A DNA stretch of 64,000 nucleotides from CADEDV01 sp964596345 (GTDB taxonomy: Bacteria > Bacteroidota > Bacteroidia > Chitinophagales > Chitinophagaceae), in contig CAZQSZ010000002.1 of assembly GCA_964596345.1 (NCBI GenBank), positions 496,001 to 560,000 of the forward strand, given 5' to 3'. The translations under genes were made by a program, and so were the position numbers. The notes beneath the pieces were generated by a model. That model searched no databases, was not told where the DNA came from, and saw only the letters and a list, made by a program, of their open reading frames with translations. Of this stretch, positions 1 to 8,838 are shown piece by piece. Within the stretch, counting starts at the first letter, position 1, and every line of letters begins with the position of its first letter.

Positions 1-261
1 AAACAAATCCGGGCTTGTTATTACAGCACCTTTTTTCTTTTTTGATTCTATCAAACCCATCATTCTTAACCTCAACAAGGCTTCTCTTATTACGGTTCTG
101 CTAACGCCAAGTTTATCAGCCAATTCCAATTCAGTAGGTATTGAATCGCCAATTTTTAATTTTTGTTGTTGAAGTAACTGAACAAGATTGTTTTCCACTT
201 TATCAACAAGACTTGTATTTTCTATGGATTTGAAAGGCTCATTTACTACTTGCTCTATCAT
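1..261 (-). CDS. FadR/GntR-family transcriptional regulator (3' end cut by window)
   Basis: The first 87 codons of a DNA-binding regulator are present, starting from the ATG whose complement is at 259-261; the effector-binding domain lies outside the window. The translated part has a winged helix-turn-helix typical of GntR proteins: a stretch reading IPTELELADKLGVSRTVIRE, followed by ALLRLRMMGLIESKKKKGA. The residues TELELADKLGVSRTVIREAL are the usual FadR-subfamily recognition helix. It is divergent from susC with a 179-nt shared control region, so it probably senses a sialic acid or amino-sugar intermediate and controls the locus, as NanR does in other bacteria. The ligand cannot be read from the visible part. 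The family call is firm; the link to sialic acid is inferred from position. Confidence 0.85.
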   Translation of the reverse strand, partial: MIEQVVNEPFKSIENTSLVDKVENNLVQLLQQQKLKIGDSIPTELELADKLGVSRTVIREALLRLRMMGLIESKKKKGAVITSPDLF

Positions 262-308
262 AATATGTATTACTTAATAATTGTGAGCTAATTTACAAAA
301 AAAGTATT

Positions 309-329
309 TGTAAACAGATATTGTTTATA
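309..329. promoter_or_regulatory. Candidate operator between GntR gene and susC
   Basis: Imperfect inverted repeat TGTAAACA (309-316), 5-nt spacer, TGTTTATA (322-329), with one mismatch between the arms. It lies in the divergent control region, 42 nt upstream of the susC -33 box and 48 nt upstream of the regulator start. The size and symmetry suit a GntR dimer, but there is no second copy in the window to support it. AT-rich DNA produces such repeats by chance. Confidence 0.3.
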
Positions 330-370
330 AAATATTGGAATTCATACAATTAAAATTGTTTAAAATTATT

Positions 371-403
371 TTTGTTAAAATGTAAGCAAACTCTTTATTT
401 TTG
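371..403 (+). promoter_or_regulatory. Bacteroidota-type promoter of susC
   Basis: A TTTG box at 371-374 is followed after 21 nt by TATTTTTG at 396-403, matching the Bacteroidota consensus TTTG, 19-23 nt, TAnnTTTG. It is 37 nt upstream of the susC ATG. This is the clearest promoter in the first 20 kb and probably drives the whole catabolic cluster. Confidence 0.75.
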
Positions 404-440
404 TTATGTCATACATAATACATAAACCAAACTGCTTGTT

Positions 441-3400
441 ATGAAATTAAAATGTTTAAGGCTCAGTCTCCTTGCAGTCTTATCGCTTGTGGCTTCAGTC
501 ACATTTGCTCAAACAAAAAAAATTACCGGTAAAATTCTCAATGATGAGGCTAAACCAATTTCCGGGGTTTCTGTAACCATCAATGGTAAACAAACCGGTA
601 CTCAAACCAATACTAATGGTGAGTACAGTATTGATGCTGCGCAGGGTGATGTGCTTGTATTTTCCGCTACTGGTTTTGCAACCCGTGAGGTGAAAGTAGG
701 TGCTTCACAAACAATTGATTTGGCACTTGAAACTAAAGTTAGCGAACTGGATGCTGTTGTGGTTACCGGTTATGGAACACAAAAAAGAAAGGAAGTAACC
801 GGTGCTGTCGCATCTGTAAACGCTAAAGCCTTTGAGCATAGTCCAAATACCAATGTGGCAACAGTGCTTCAGGGTAATGCGCCTGGCTTAAGGATACAGC
901 AGAGTACCGGTCAGCCGGGTTCAACACCTTCCATTTCTTTCCGTGGCGGTACTGAATTTGGTGGTGGTGGTACACCTCTTTTTATTGTTGATGGGGTTTT
1001 CGTTACATCACTTTATGGATTAGATATTAATGACGTTGCCAGCATTGACCTGCTAAAAGATGCTGCCAGCACAGCTATATATGGTGCAAGGGCAGCAAAT
1101 GGTGTTGTTTTAGTAACCACAAAAAAAGGAAAAAAAGGAAAAGCACAAGTAACCTACTCCTACAGCCACACCACAAACTATATCCGCAAAAATCCCCAAG
1201 AATATTTGAGTGCATCAGATTATATTAGAATGAACCGGCTTGGTATCCAGGCTCGTTTCAGGGGCGACTCTTTAGATAATAATACCGGTGCTATGAATAA
1301 CGACCGCAACCAGATTTTGGGAGCATGGGGATGGGCAGTAAACTCGGGTTGGAGAGGTGCAGAAGGCCTGTACACAACACAATTGCTCAATAATCAAAAC
1401 CGTCATCTTTTAAGCAAGCCGGGCTGGAAACTTTTAGTTGACCCGAACCCATTCAATACATCACAAATTGACAGTATCATTTTTACTGATTTGGGTGCAA
1501 GAGAAAGAGAAGCACTGATTCTTCAACAAGTAAATACTTCTGAACATAATGTGAATTTCTCCGGCGCTAACGACCAGGGTTCTTATGCCCTTTCCCTCGG
1601 AACTGTGAAGGATAATGGTATGATTATAGGTTCATTGTTAAAGAGGATGAACCTGAACTTTAACGGGGGCCTAAATGTTGGCAAAAACCTGAAAGTTACA
1701 ACCAACATCGGCGTCTATAATATTGAACAGGCTTTACCTTATGGAGGTTTTAACAATGTTGACCCTGAAGGCGGTGCATCAGGTGGATTATTACAACGCT
1801 TTGTAGGCGTTGCACCAACAGTGCGGTACTTAAATGATACATCTGGCGTTATTTTGCCCGGCCCCAATGATGTAACGTTGGGTAACCCGCTTTACTGGAG
1901 CAACCTTACCGTTAACAACACAAACGAACAACGTTTTCTCGGCGGTATTAATTTAGAATATACCATCCTTCCATTTTTAAAAGTACTGGCCAGCGGTTCA
2001 GGATTCTATCGTTATACCAACAATAATTTTTTCACTAAAACATTTCAGCAGGGTAATGGCGGTGCTTTTAATACAAATAGGGCAGCCAGCTTCAACAACA
2101 ATAAGACCATACAATATACCACCAATGCATTTTTGCAGTTTAATAAAAATTTCAAAGGACATAGCATAACCGCATTGGCGGGTGGTGAATTTTTTGAATA
2201 TAAAAACTACGTTAACTCAGGTTTTTCACAGGGTTCTCCAACAGACTTGATTCCCTGGCTTACCGCTTCCACTCCCCCGAGTGTACAGGGTACTACCATT
2301 GTAAACCCGGCGGGTGCATCTTCAAACTTCAACCAGTGGGAAAGAATTGCATCTGCAATCGGAAGGGTTAACTACACCTATCTTAACCGTTACCTGCTTA
2401 CGGCTGTGGTAAGGGTTGATGGCTCAAGCAGGCTGAAAAAAGGAAACTATTACGGAACTTTTCCTGGTGTTTCTGTAGGATGGAATTTGCACAATGAAAA
2501 TTTTTATAAAGGCTCTTTAGTTTCAAAATATGTAAGCAGCATTAAACCAAGGATTAGCTACGGTGTAAACGGTAACGTTAATTCTTTGGGCTTCTTTGCC
2601 ACTTCGCAGATTTATAACAATGCCGGTACTTATAATGGTAATGGAGGAACTTTTGTTGGTTCTTATATCAACTCCGATGTAAGGTGGGAACGTACCAACA
2701 GTTTAAACTTTGGCCTTGATTTAGGTATTTTAGATGAAAGGTTTACTTTAACTGCTGATTACTTCGTCCGGAATGTATTTGACAAACTTGCCGGGTTACC
2801 AATTTCTTCACAAACAGGTTTCACCAGTTTCACAACAAACCTTGCCCAGTTGCAAAATAAGGGTATTGAATTAGCGGCAAACGCAAAAATAATAGTACCT
2901 AAAAAGCAGGATGGATTTAGCCTTGACGTAGGTGCCAATTATTTTCATGTAAAAAGCTTTGCAAAAAAACTACCATTTAATGGCCTACCCGGTAACAGGC
3001 AAAGCGGCATCTTTGTATGGGACCCCAAGAACCCCGGACAACAGATGTATGTTAGAGGATTAGTAGAGGGAGAGCGGATAGGATTAGATGAAGTTTGGGC
3101 TCTTAAGTACGACGGAATTTATACTGACCTTGCAAAAATTGCTGCCAATGCAAATGTTTGGAATACTTACCTTCCTTATGCAAATAGGAGAATTAAACAA
3201 TTAGGTGATGCCCAATGGCATCAGGTAAACAAAAATGATACTATTGATGAACGCCAGTTTGTAAAAGTTGGCCGCACCACGCCGCAGCACATGGGTGGTT
3301 TTAATATCAGCAGTTCATTTAAAGGTATCCGCCTGTATGCAGGGTTTGATTATGCATTCGGCTTTATAATCCTTAACAACTACAGGCAAAGAGGCCTGAG

Positions 3401-3788
3401 CCAGGTACAGGGTTCTCAAAATTCTACAACAGATGTGTTAAATACCTGGTCGCCTACAAACCCTAATGGCACACTACCAAGATATTACTGGGCTAATAAT
3501 GGCAGGAACTATGCAACAGATGGCGGTGGCAATAACCCTGCAGCTAATTTTTGGGAAAAAGGGGATTATGTTTCTCTAAGAGAACTTACACTGTCATACG
3601 ACCTGGCATCGCAGCTTCTGCAAAAATATTTGGGTGGAAAAATTAAAGGATTGAGTGTGAATATTACCGGAACCAATCTTGTTTATTTCTCCGGTTACAG
3701 TGGCAACTTCCCGGAAGTTGGTGGGTTTGACCAGGGCAGATTCCCTCTTCCTAAACGGCTCACTTTTGGCGTAAGGGTAATGCTATAA
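441..3788 (+). CDS. SusC/RagA-family TonB-dependent outer-membrane glycan transporter
   Basis: A 1115-residue outer-membrane barrel that imports oligosaccharides with energy from TonB, working as a lidded pore with the SusD-like partner encoded 30 nt downstream. Domains in order: signal peptide ending at TFAQ near residue 24; a carboxypeptidase-D-like regulatory domain at about 25-100 (ITGKILNDEAKPISGVSV); the plug domain from about 103 (DAVVVTGYGTQKRKEVTGA), which carries the characteristic SusC motif; and the barrel ending in an aromatic/hydrophobic strand with RLTFGVRVML. Length and layout are normal for the family. It is the first gene of the locus, directly behind a consensus promoter. 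The substrate is inferred from the neighbours (sialidase, hexosaminidases) to be a sialylated glycan. Confidence 0.95.
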   Translation: MKLKCLRLSLLAVLSLVASVTFAQTKKITGKILNDEAKPISGVSVTINGKQTGTQTNTNGEYSIDAAQGDVLVFSATGFATREVKVGASQTIDLALETKVSELDAVVVTGYGTQKRKEVTGAVASVNAKAFEHSPNTNVATVLQGNAPGLRIQQSTGQPGSTPSISFRGGTEFGGGGTPLFIVDGVFVTSLYGLDINDVASIDLLKDAASTAIYGARAANGVVLVTTKKGKKGKAQVTYSYSHTTNYIRKNPQEYLSASDYIRMNRLGIQARFRGDSLDNNTGAMNNDRNQILGAWGWAVNSGWRGAEGLYTTQLLNNQNRHLLSKPGWKLLVDPNPFNTSQIDSIIFTDLGAREREALILQQVNTSEHNVNFSGANDQGSYALSLGTVKDNGMIIGSLLKRMNLNFNGGLNVGKNLKVTTNIGVYNIEQALPYGGFNNVDPEGGASGGLLQRFVGVAPTVRYLNDTSGVILPGPNDVTLGNPLYWSNLTVNNTNEQRFLGGINLEYTILPFLKVLASGSGFYRYTNNNFFTKTFQQGNGGAFNTNRAASFNNNKTIQYTTNAFLQFNKNFKGHSITALAGGEFFEYKNYVNSGFSQGSPTDLIPWLTASTPPSVQGTTIVNPAGASSNFNQWERIASAIGRVNYTYLNRYLLTAVVRVDGSSRLKKGNYYGTFPGVSVGWNLHNENFYKGSLVSKYVSSIKPRISYGVNGNVNSLGFFATSQIYNNAGTYNGNGGTFVGSYINSDVRWERTNSLNFGLDLGILDERFTLTADYFVRNVFDKLAGLPISSQTGFTSFTTNLAQLQNKGIELAANAKIIVPKKQDGFSLDVGANYFHVKSFAKKLPFNGLPGNRQSGIFVWDPKNPGQQMYVRGLVEGERIGLDEVWALKYDGIYTDLAKIAANANVWNTYLPYANRRIKQLGDAQWHQVNKNDTIDERQFVKVGRTTPQHMGGFNISSSFKGIRLYAGFDYAFGFIILNNYRQRGLSQVQGSQNSTTDVLNTWSPTNPNGTLPRYYWANNGRNYATDGGGNNPAANFWEKGDYVSLRELTLSYDLASQLLQKYLGGKIKGLSVNITGTNLVYFSGYSGNFPEVGGFDQGRFPLPKRLTFGVRVML

Positions 3789-3818
3789 TTAATTTATTCA
3801 ACACAAAAAATTACTACG

Positions 3819-5351
3819 ATGAAATACAATAAATTTTTAATCATATCGGGGATTTTTTTGCTGGCACTCAGCATGGCATCATGCACAAAAAAATTAGATG
3901 AGGTGTTGCCACAGGATGCTATCAGTAAAGACCAGGCATTAAAAGACCCCAATGCTGCCAGAACCTTATATCATGGTGTATATGGCCGTTTCAGGGCTTT
4001 TGATGCAACCTTCTACCAGTTAGGGGAAATGCGTTCGGATATTTGGGTAGATGGCCTCTTTACAGAATCTGTAGATGGTGGTTTACAGAACCAATACAGG
4101 CACATCATCAGTAACCTGAATGTACCATTTACTAACTGGGCTGGTTTTTATAACCTCATTTATAATTTTAATAATGTGCTGAAAATAATGCCTCAAACAC
4201 CTTTACCAGATGCTGAAAAAACAAGGATACAGGCTGAGGTTTTAGGCCTAAGGGCTTATGTATATTATACCATGCTCAGAACCTGGGGCGCCGTGCCTTT
4301 AAACACAGAGTCTGTTGAAACAATCAACAATACAGCAGAAACTTATAAACGCAGAACAGGAGCAGATACGATAATGACGCAAATAAAAGCTGATATCGAA
4401 CAATCGCTTCAGTTGTTTGGGTCTGCTAATACGTTGCCTGCCGGTAAAAGGGTTTACTGGAGCCGGGTGGCAACGCTGATTTTAAAAGGCGATGTATTCC
4501 TTTGGTCTGGCACACACATGGGTGGTGGCAATGCAGACTTCACTACTGCCAAAAATGCCCTACAGGAAGTAAGAAACCTGCAGGGGGCTACATTAGACCT
4601 TCAGGCCAATTATGCCCATATTTTTGACCCCACAAGAAAAGTAAACAACAGCGAAATTATTTTTGCCATAAACTATGAGTTGCAGCAAGCCAATAATTCC
4701 CAGTTTGTTGGTGCCTTTACAGTCAATGCTATACAGGCGGCTACATTGTCATTTGCTCAGGCAGCTACTCCTACAGTATCTTCTGTTTATCCGTTTGTGA
4801 ATGGTGCCAATCGTGTAGGTATGAACCAGGCAATGATTAACAGGCTTACAGCCGGTATGGCAGACCAGAGAATAAGCAATACTTTCCGGGTAATGTATTC
4901 CAATGCAACACCATTTGCTACCAGAGGTGTTTTTCTTACAAAATATATTGGAACTACAGCTGGTACTTCTCAAATTTATAATAACGATTTTCCTATTTAC
5001 CGTTACGCAGATGTACTTCTTTTGCTTGCAGAAGCTAAAGCTAAGTTGGGTGAAGACCCATCTGCAGAAATCAATGCAATTCGGTTAAGGGCTTATGGTG
5101 CCGGCTACACACCACATGTAAATGGAAGTGTTACCGTAAACATGAATGTAATATTGGAAGAATACCTAAGAGAATTTATAGCCGAAGGAAAACGTTGGTG
5201 GGCATTAAGGAGAGCCGGAGATTCTTATGTGTACGCTAATATGAACCCGACATATTTTTCACCAACTACAACTGCTAAGTTTTTATTACCGCTTTCAATG
5301 GCAATGTTGCAGGCAGACCCGCTGCTTACACAAACAGTTGGTTATCCATAA
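3819..5351 (+). CDS. SusD/RagB-family glycan-binding lipoprotein
   Basis: A 510-residue surface lipoprotein that captures glycan and closes over the SusC pore. The signal peptide ends in a lipobox (MASC, about residues 19-22), so the mature protein is anchored by a lipidated cysteine. The N-terminal half contains the TPR-like stretch with the typical EVLGLRAYVYYTMLRTWGAVPL sequence, a standard SusD landmark, and the C-terminus carries the usual ILEEYLREFIAEGKRWWALRR motif. It forms a pair with the preceding susC and is followed by an intrinsic terminator, so the two transporter genes are probably made in excess over the enzymes further down. Confidence 0.95.
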   Translation: MKYNKFLIISGIFLLALSMASCTKKLDEVLPQDAISKDQALKDPNAARTLYHGVYGRFRAFDATFYQLGEMRSDIWVDGLFTESVDGGLQNQYRHIISNLNVPFTNWAGFYNLIYNFNNVLKIMPQTPLPDAEKTRIQAEVLGLRAYVYYTMLRTWGAVPLNTESVETINNTAETYKRRTGADTIMTQIKADIEQSLQLFGSANTLPAGKRVYWSRVATLILKGDVFLWSGTHMGGGNADFTTAKNALQEVRNLQGATLDLQANYAHIFDPTRKVNNSEIIFAINYELQQANNSQFVGAFTVNAIQAATLSFAQAATPTVSSVYPFVNGANRVGMNQAMINRLTAGMADQRISNTFRVMYSNATPFATRGVFLTKYIGTTAGTSQIYNNDFPIYRYADVLLLLAEAKAKLGEDPSAEINAIRLRAYGAGYTPHVNGSVTVNMNVILEEYLREFIAEGKRWWALRRAGDSYVYANMNPTYFSPTTTAKFLLPLSMAMLQADPLLTQTVGYP

Positions 5352-5404
5352 TAGTTAGTTTAGTTTTTCTCATATAGCAATCATAAGCAGATAGCAAGCA
5401 ATCG

Positions 5405-5434
5405 CCGGGGGTAGTCTTGCCCCCGGTTTTTTTT
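5405..5434 (+). terminator. Intrinsic terminator/attenuator after susD
   Basis: Perfect 7-bp stem CCGGGGG (5405-5411) and CCCCCGG (5420-5426) with an 8-nt loop, followed by eight T (5427-5434). It sits between susD and the lyase gene in an otherwise same-strand cluster. No good promoter is visible before the lyase, so it probably acts as a partial terminator that lowers expression of downstream genes. Confidence 0.85.
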
Positions 5435-5476
5435 GTTCTGTATTCAATTATTAACTTACCATCTTAATCTAATTGT

Positions 5477-6415
5477 ATGGCAATTCAACAATTACAAGGA
5501 TTGATAGCTGCTCCATTTACCCCAATGCACAGCAATGGCTCATTAAACCTGGAACTGATTCCAAGGTATTATAAGATGCTAAAAGCAAACGGCGTCAATG
5601 GAGCTTTTATTTGTGGCTCTACCGGCGAGGGTGTTTCGATGTCGGTAAAAGAAAAGAAAGCAGTAGCTGAAACATGGGCAGCCTGTACAAAAGGTGATAA
5701 TGATTTTATTGTAATGCCACTTTTGGGTGGCACCTGCCTGACCGATTGTAAAGAACTGGCTTTACATGCAAGAGAAATTGGGTTGGGAGCCGTTTCATTT
5801 ACTTCACCTTTTTATTTTAAACCAGCCAATGTTGAAATGTTGGCGCAATGTTGCGCTGAAGTTGCTTCAGTAGTGCCGGATATGCCTTTCTATTATTATC
5901 ATATTCCGGTTTTAACAGGAGTTGGTTTCACTATGTTTGATTTGCTGAAAGCAATTGATGGATTGATTCCCAATTTTGCCGGAGTAAAATATACCCACGA
6001 AGATTTTATGGATTTTCTTTCCTGTATAAATTTTCAAAATGGTAAATATGATATGCTGTGGGGCAGGGATGAAAATATGTTGCCGGCATTGTCAGTTGGT
6101 GCAAGGGCAGCAGTAGGCAGTACATTTAACTATGCAGCGCCATTGTACTACAACCTGATTGATGCTTTTAATAGTGGCGATTTAACCAAAGCCCGATTGC
6201 TGCAACAAAAATCTATTGACATGATTCGTTTACTTGGGAAATATGGCGGCATAGCAACAGGCAAAGCATATATGAAATTAATCCATTTAGATTGTGGTGA
6301 ATTTCGTCTGCCTGTGAAAAATATGAGCAGCGCAGATTTTGAATCATTTAAAAAAGATGTTGAGCAACTTGGGTTTGATAATTTTTGCTCTAAGCAACAA
6401 GTAATAGCGGTGTAA
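5477..6415 (+). CDS. nanA: N-acetylneuraminate lyase
   Basis: A class I aldolase of the DHDPS/NAL family (312 residues, normal length) that splits N-acetylneuraminate into ManNAc and pyruvate in the cytoplasm. Visible motifs: GVNGAFICGSTGEG near residues 38-51, which binds the pyruvate carboxylate; FYYYHIPVLTG near 137-147, containing the catalytic tyrosine; and FAGVKYTHEDF near 166-176, with the Schiff-base lysine. KYTH is typical of sialic acid lyase rather than dihydrodipicolinate synthase, and the neighbours (sialidase, epimerase, transporter) agree. In Bacteroides the equivalent is called nanL. Its TAA stop is in the same frame as the next gene, 18 nt upstream of it. Confidence 0.93.
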   Translation: MAIQQLQGLIAAPFTPMHSNGSLNLELIPRYYKMLKANGVNGAFICGSTGEGVSMSVKEKKAVAETWAACTKGDNDFIVMPLLGGTCLTDCKELALHAREIGLGAVSFTSPFYFKPANVEMLAQCCAEVASVVPDMPFYYYHIPVLTGVGFTMFDLLKAIDGLIPNFAGVKYTHEDFMDFLSCINFQNGKYDMLWGRDENMLPALSVGARAAVGSTFNYAAPLYYNLIDAFNSGDLTKARLLQQKSIDMIRLLGKYGGIATGKAYMKLIHLDCGEFRLPVKNMSSADFESFKKDVEQLGFDNFCSKQQVIAV

Positions 6416-6433
6416 CCAATAAAAATTCATTTT

Positions 6434-7591
6434 TTGAAAGTACTTCTTATTTTAAAATTTATGTTTTTAACTGTTCCGGCGCTGGCACAAAAAAAGCAAG
6501 GCTACATTTTAAAGTGGGATATTGCTGCGGAACTGCCCGCCGATAGCGGTCAGCCTAATTCGTTGGGTGTTGCTGGTCCTGTTACTGGTATTTATAAAAA
6601 TGTATTCTTTGTTGCAGGTGGTGCCAATTTTCCTGATGCAATGCCCTGGCAGGGCGGAGCAAAAAAATATCATGATGCAGTTCATGTATATATTGCGAAG
6701 CATCGCAAATTGAAACTTCTTGAAAAATCATTCTCTCTCCCTTACCCTGTTGCTTACACTGCTTCTTGCAATACTACACAAGGTGTTTTGTATGCCGGTG
6801 GCGAAAGCGAAAAAGGAATCAGCGATAAAGTATGGTTGATGATATGGGATGATAAAACGGAAGAAATACTTTTCAAAGCCCTTCCTTCACTTCCCTTTCC
6901 AGTAACTAATGCCGCAATAACAATTATAAACAATGTTGTTTACTTAGCCGGTGGCGAAACCGCAGCAACTACATCAAACCAATTTATTTCGCTTGACCTA
7001 AATACTATTTCCGCAGGATGGAAAAAGCTGGCAGATATTCCTCAATCAGTATCTCATACCGTAATGACTGTTGCCTTAAATATGGAAGGAGATAAAATCT
7101 ATTTATGCGGTGGCAGAAAAAAGAATAGTAATGGCATCAGTACACTGTACAATAACGTTTTTGTGTATGATGTAGCCGCAAATAATTGGGAAGAAAAAAA
7201 ATCAATGCCCCATGCATTAAGTGCTGGTACTGGTATTATGCAAGAGGATAAAAATATTCTCGTCTTTGGCGGGGATAAAGGTATTGTGTTCAACGAAACA
7301 GAAACATTGATAGCTGCAATAAAAGCTGAAGCAGACCCCGAAAAAAAACAGCAGCTTACGGATAAGAAGAATAAACTCCAAACACAACATCCCGGTTTTA
7401 GCAAAGAAGTAATGCAATACAACATTAAAACAGATACATGGAAAATTATTGACAGCATTCCATTTAATACACCTGTTACAACCACGGCTGTAAAATGGAA
7501 ATCCTGTGTTCTTATTCCGTCTGGAGAAATAAAGGCAGGTGTACGTTCGCCAAAAATTTTGTCGGTAAAAATTCAACGAAAAAAGAAATGA
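6434..7591 (+). CDS. Kelch-repeat cyclically permuted mutarotase-like protein (NanM-type)
   Basis: A secreted kelch beta-propeller of 385 residues, probably converting alpha-sialic acid released by the sialidase into the beta form before uptake. Repeats are visible as glycine pairs after hydrophobic strands: VFFVAGGANF, VLYAGGESEK, VVYLAGGETA, KIYLCGGRKK, ILVFGGDKGI. The insertion near residues 285-325 and the strand order fit the cyclically permuted mutarotase family found next to Bacteroidota nan genes. I place the start at TTG (6434), which gives a complete signal peptide ending at ALAQ; the first ATG (6461) would leave it too short and without a positive end. It overlaps the next gene by ATGA. 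The mutarotase role comes from family and context. Confidence 0.82.
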   Translation: MKVLLILKFMFLTVPALAQKKQGYILKWDIAAELPADSGQPNSLGVAGPVTGIYKNVFFVAGGANFPDAMPWQGGAKKYHDAVHVYIAKHRKLKLLEKSFSLPYPVAYTASCNTTQGVLYAGGESEKGISDKVWLMIWDDKTEEILFKALPSLPFPVTNAAITIINNVVYLAGGETAATTSNQFISLDLNTISAGWKKLADIPQSVSHTVMTVALNMEGDKIYLCGGRKKNSNGISTLYNNVFVYDVAANNWEEKKSMPHALSAGTGIMQEDKNILVFGGDKGIVFNETETLIAAIKAEADPEKKQQLTDKKNKLQTQHPGFSKEVMQYNIKTDTWKIIDSIPFNTPVTTTAVKWKSCVLIPSGEIKAGVRSPKILSVKIQRKKK

Positions 7592-8829
7592 CGCAATCAA
7601 AAAAATATCCGTGGATTGTAGTGGCCTTGCTATGGGTGGTTGCTCTATTGAATTATATGGACAGGCAGATGCTCAGCACCATGAAACCATCTATGCAAAT
7701 AGATATTCATGAATTGCAAACGGCGGCCAACTTCGGTTATCTCATGGCTATTTTTCTCTGGATATATGGGTTCATGAGTCCAATATCCGGTATCATAGCG
7801 GATAAGATGAACAGGAAATGGTTGATTGTAGGTAGCTTGTTTGTGTGGAGTGCTGTTACGTTTGCAATGGGGTATGCAAAAACATTTGACCAGTTGTATT
7901 GGCTACGGGCTATTATGGGAGTAAGTGAGGCATTGTACATCCCTGCTGGCTTATCGTTGATTGCAGATTATCATTCATCAAAAACAAGGTCGCTGGCGGT
8001 GGGCATTCACATGACCGGTTTATATATGGGTCAGGCACTCGGCGGTTTTGGAGCTACCATCGCTGATAAATTCTCCTGGCAACAGGCATTTCATTCGTTT
8101 GGTATAATTGGTATCGTATATTCAGCCGTATTGATTTTTTTTCTTAGGGAAAAAAGAACTGCTGATGAAAAAAAATCAGGTGATGCTATCGCAGTAAAAA
8201 CAAAAGCACCGTTGCTAAAGGGCCTTGGCATTTTGTTTACTAATATTTCATTCTGGATTATACTCTTCTATTTTGCCGTACCCAGTTTACCCGGCTGGGG
8301 TGTTAAAAACTGGCTGCCTACTTTGTTTGCACAGAACTTAGGAATTGACATGAGCAAGGCGGGGCCGTTATCAACCATTACTATTGCAGCATCCTCTTTT
8401 ATCGGCGTTATTTTCGGTGGTATTTTGTCAGACAGGTGGGTGCAAAAAAATCTTCGGGGAAGAATATACACCAGTGCCATTGGCCTTGCATTAACCATTC
8501 CTGCATTACTATTTATTGGATTTGGTCATTCATTATTTGCAGTAATAGGCGCAGCATTTTGTTTTGGTTTTGGCTTTGGAATGTTTGATGCCAACAACAT
8601 GCCGATACTCTGCCAGTTTGTTTCTAAAAAATACCGGGCTACTGCTTATGGCTTGATGAATATGGTGGGTGTATTTGCCGGGGCATTTATTACTGATTTG
8701 CTGGGTAAATCAACTGACAAAGGAAATCTTGGAAAAGACTTTGCGATGCTTGCAGGCATTGTGTTAGTGGCATTAATTATACAACTTACTTTTCTAAGGC
8801 CGAAGGCAAATGACTTTAATGATGAATAA
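7588..8829 (+). CDS. nanT: MFS transporter, probable sialic acid importer
   Basis: A 12-helix major facilitator permease (413 residues) of the inner membrane. The start chosen is the ATG at 7588, which overlaps the stop of the mutarotase gene (ATGA); a longer reading frame from 7495 would run 31 residues into the preceding gene and give an unlikely hydrophilic N-terminus. The first helix ends in ALLNYMDRQML, a signature of the anion:cation symporter group of MFS. The sequence is close in layout to hexuronate/sialate carriers of Bacteroidota nan operons (NanT). Located between mutarotase and sialidase genes, it most likely brings periplasmic Neu5Ac into the cytoplasm for the lyase. Substrate is inferred. 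Confidence 0.85.
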   Translation: MTQSKKYPWIVVALLWVVALLNYMDRQMLSTMKPSMQIDIHELQTAANFGYLMAIFLWIYGFMSPISGIIADKMNRKWLIVGSLFVWSAVTFAMGYAKTFDQLYWLRAIMGVSEALYIPAGLSLIADYHSSKTRSLAVGIHMTGLYMGQALGGFGATIADKFSWQQAFHSFGIIGIVYSAVLIFFLREKRTADEKKSGDAIAVKTKAPLLKGLGILFTNISFWIILFYFAVPSLPGWGVKNWLPTLFAQNLGIDMSKAGPLSTITIAASSFIGVIFGGILSDRWVQKNLRGRIYTSAIGLALTIPALLFIGFGHSLFAVIGAAFCFGFGFGMFDANNMPILCQFVSKKYRATAYGLMNMVGVFAGAFITDLLGKSTDKGNLGKDFAMLAGIVLVALIIQLTFLRPKANDFNDE

Positions 8830-8838
8830 AATAATATT

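Noticed and set aside
7495..7587. N-terminal extension of the MFS transporter frame
   Set aside because: It lies entirely within the mutarotase gene and gives an odd hydrophilic start; the ATG at 7588 overlaps the stop as ATGA and begins right before the first helix.
7217..7600. Two overlapping - strand ORFs of about 127 residues
   Set aside because: Both are antisense to the mutarotase gene, rich in Phe/Ser/Cys, and without recognisable motifs.
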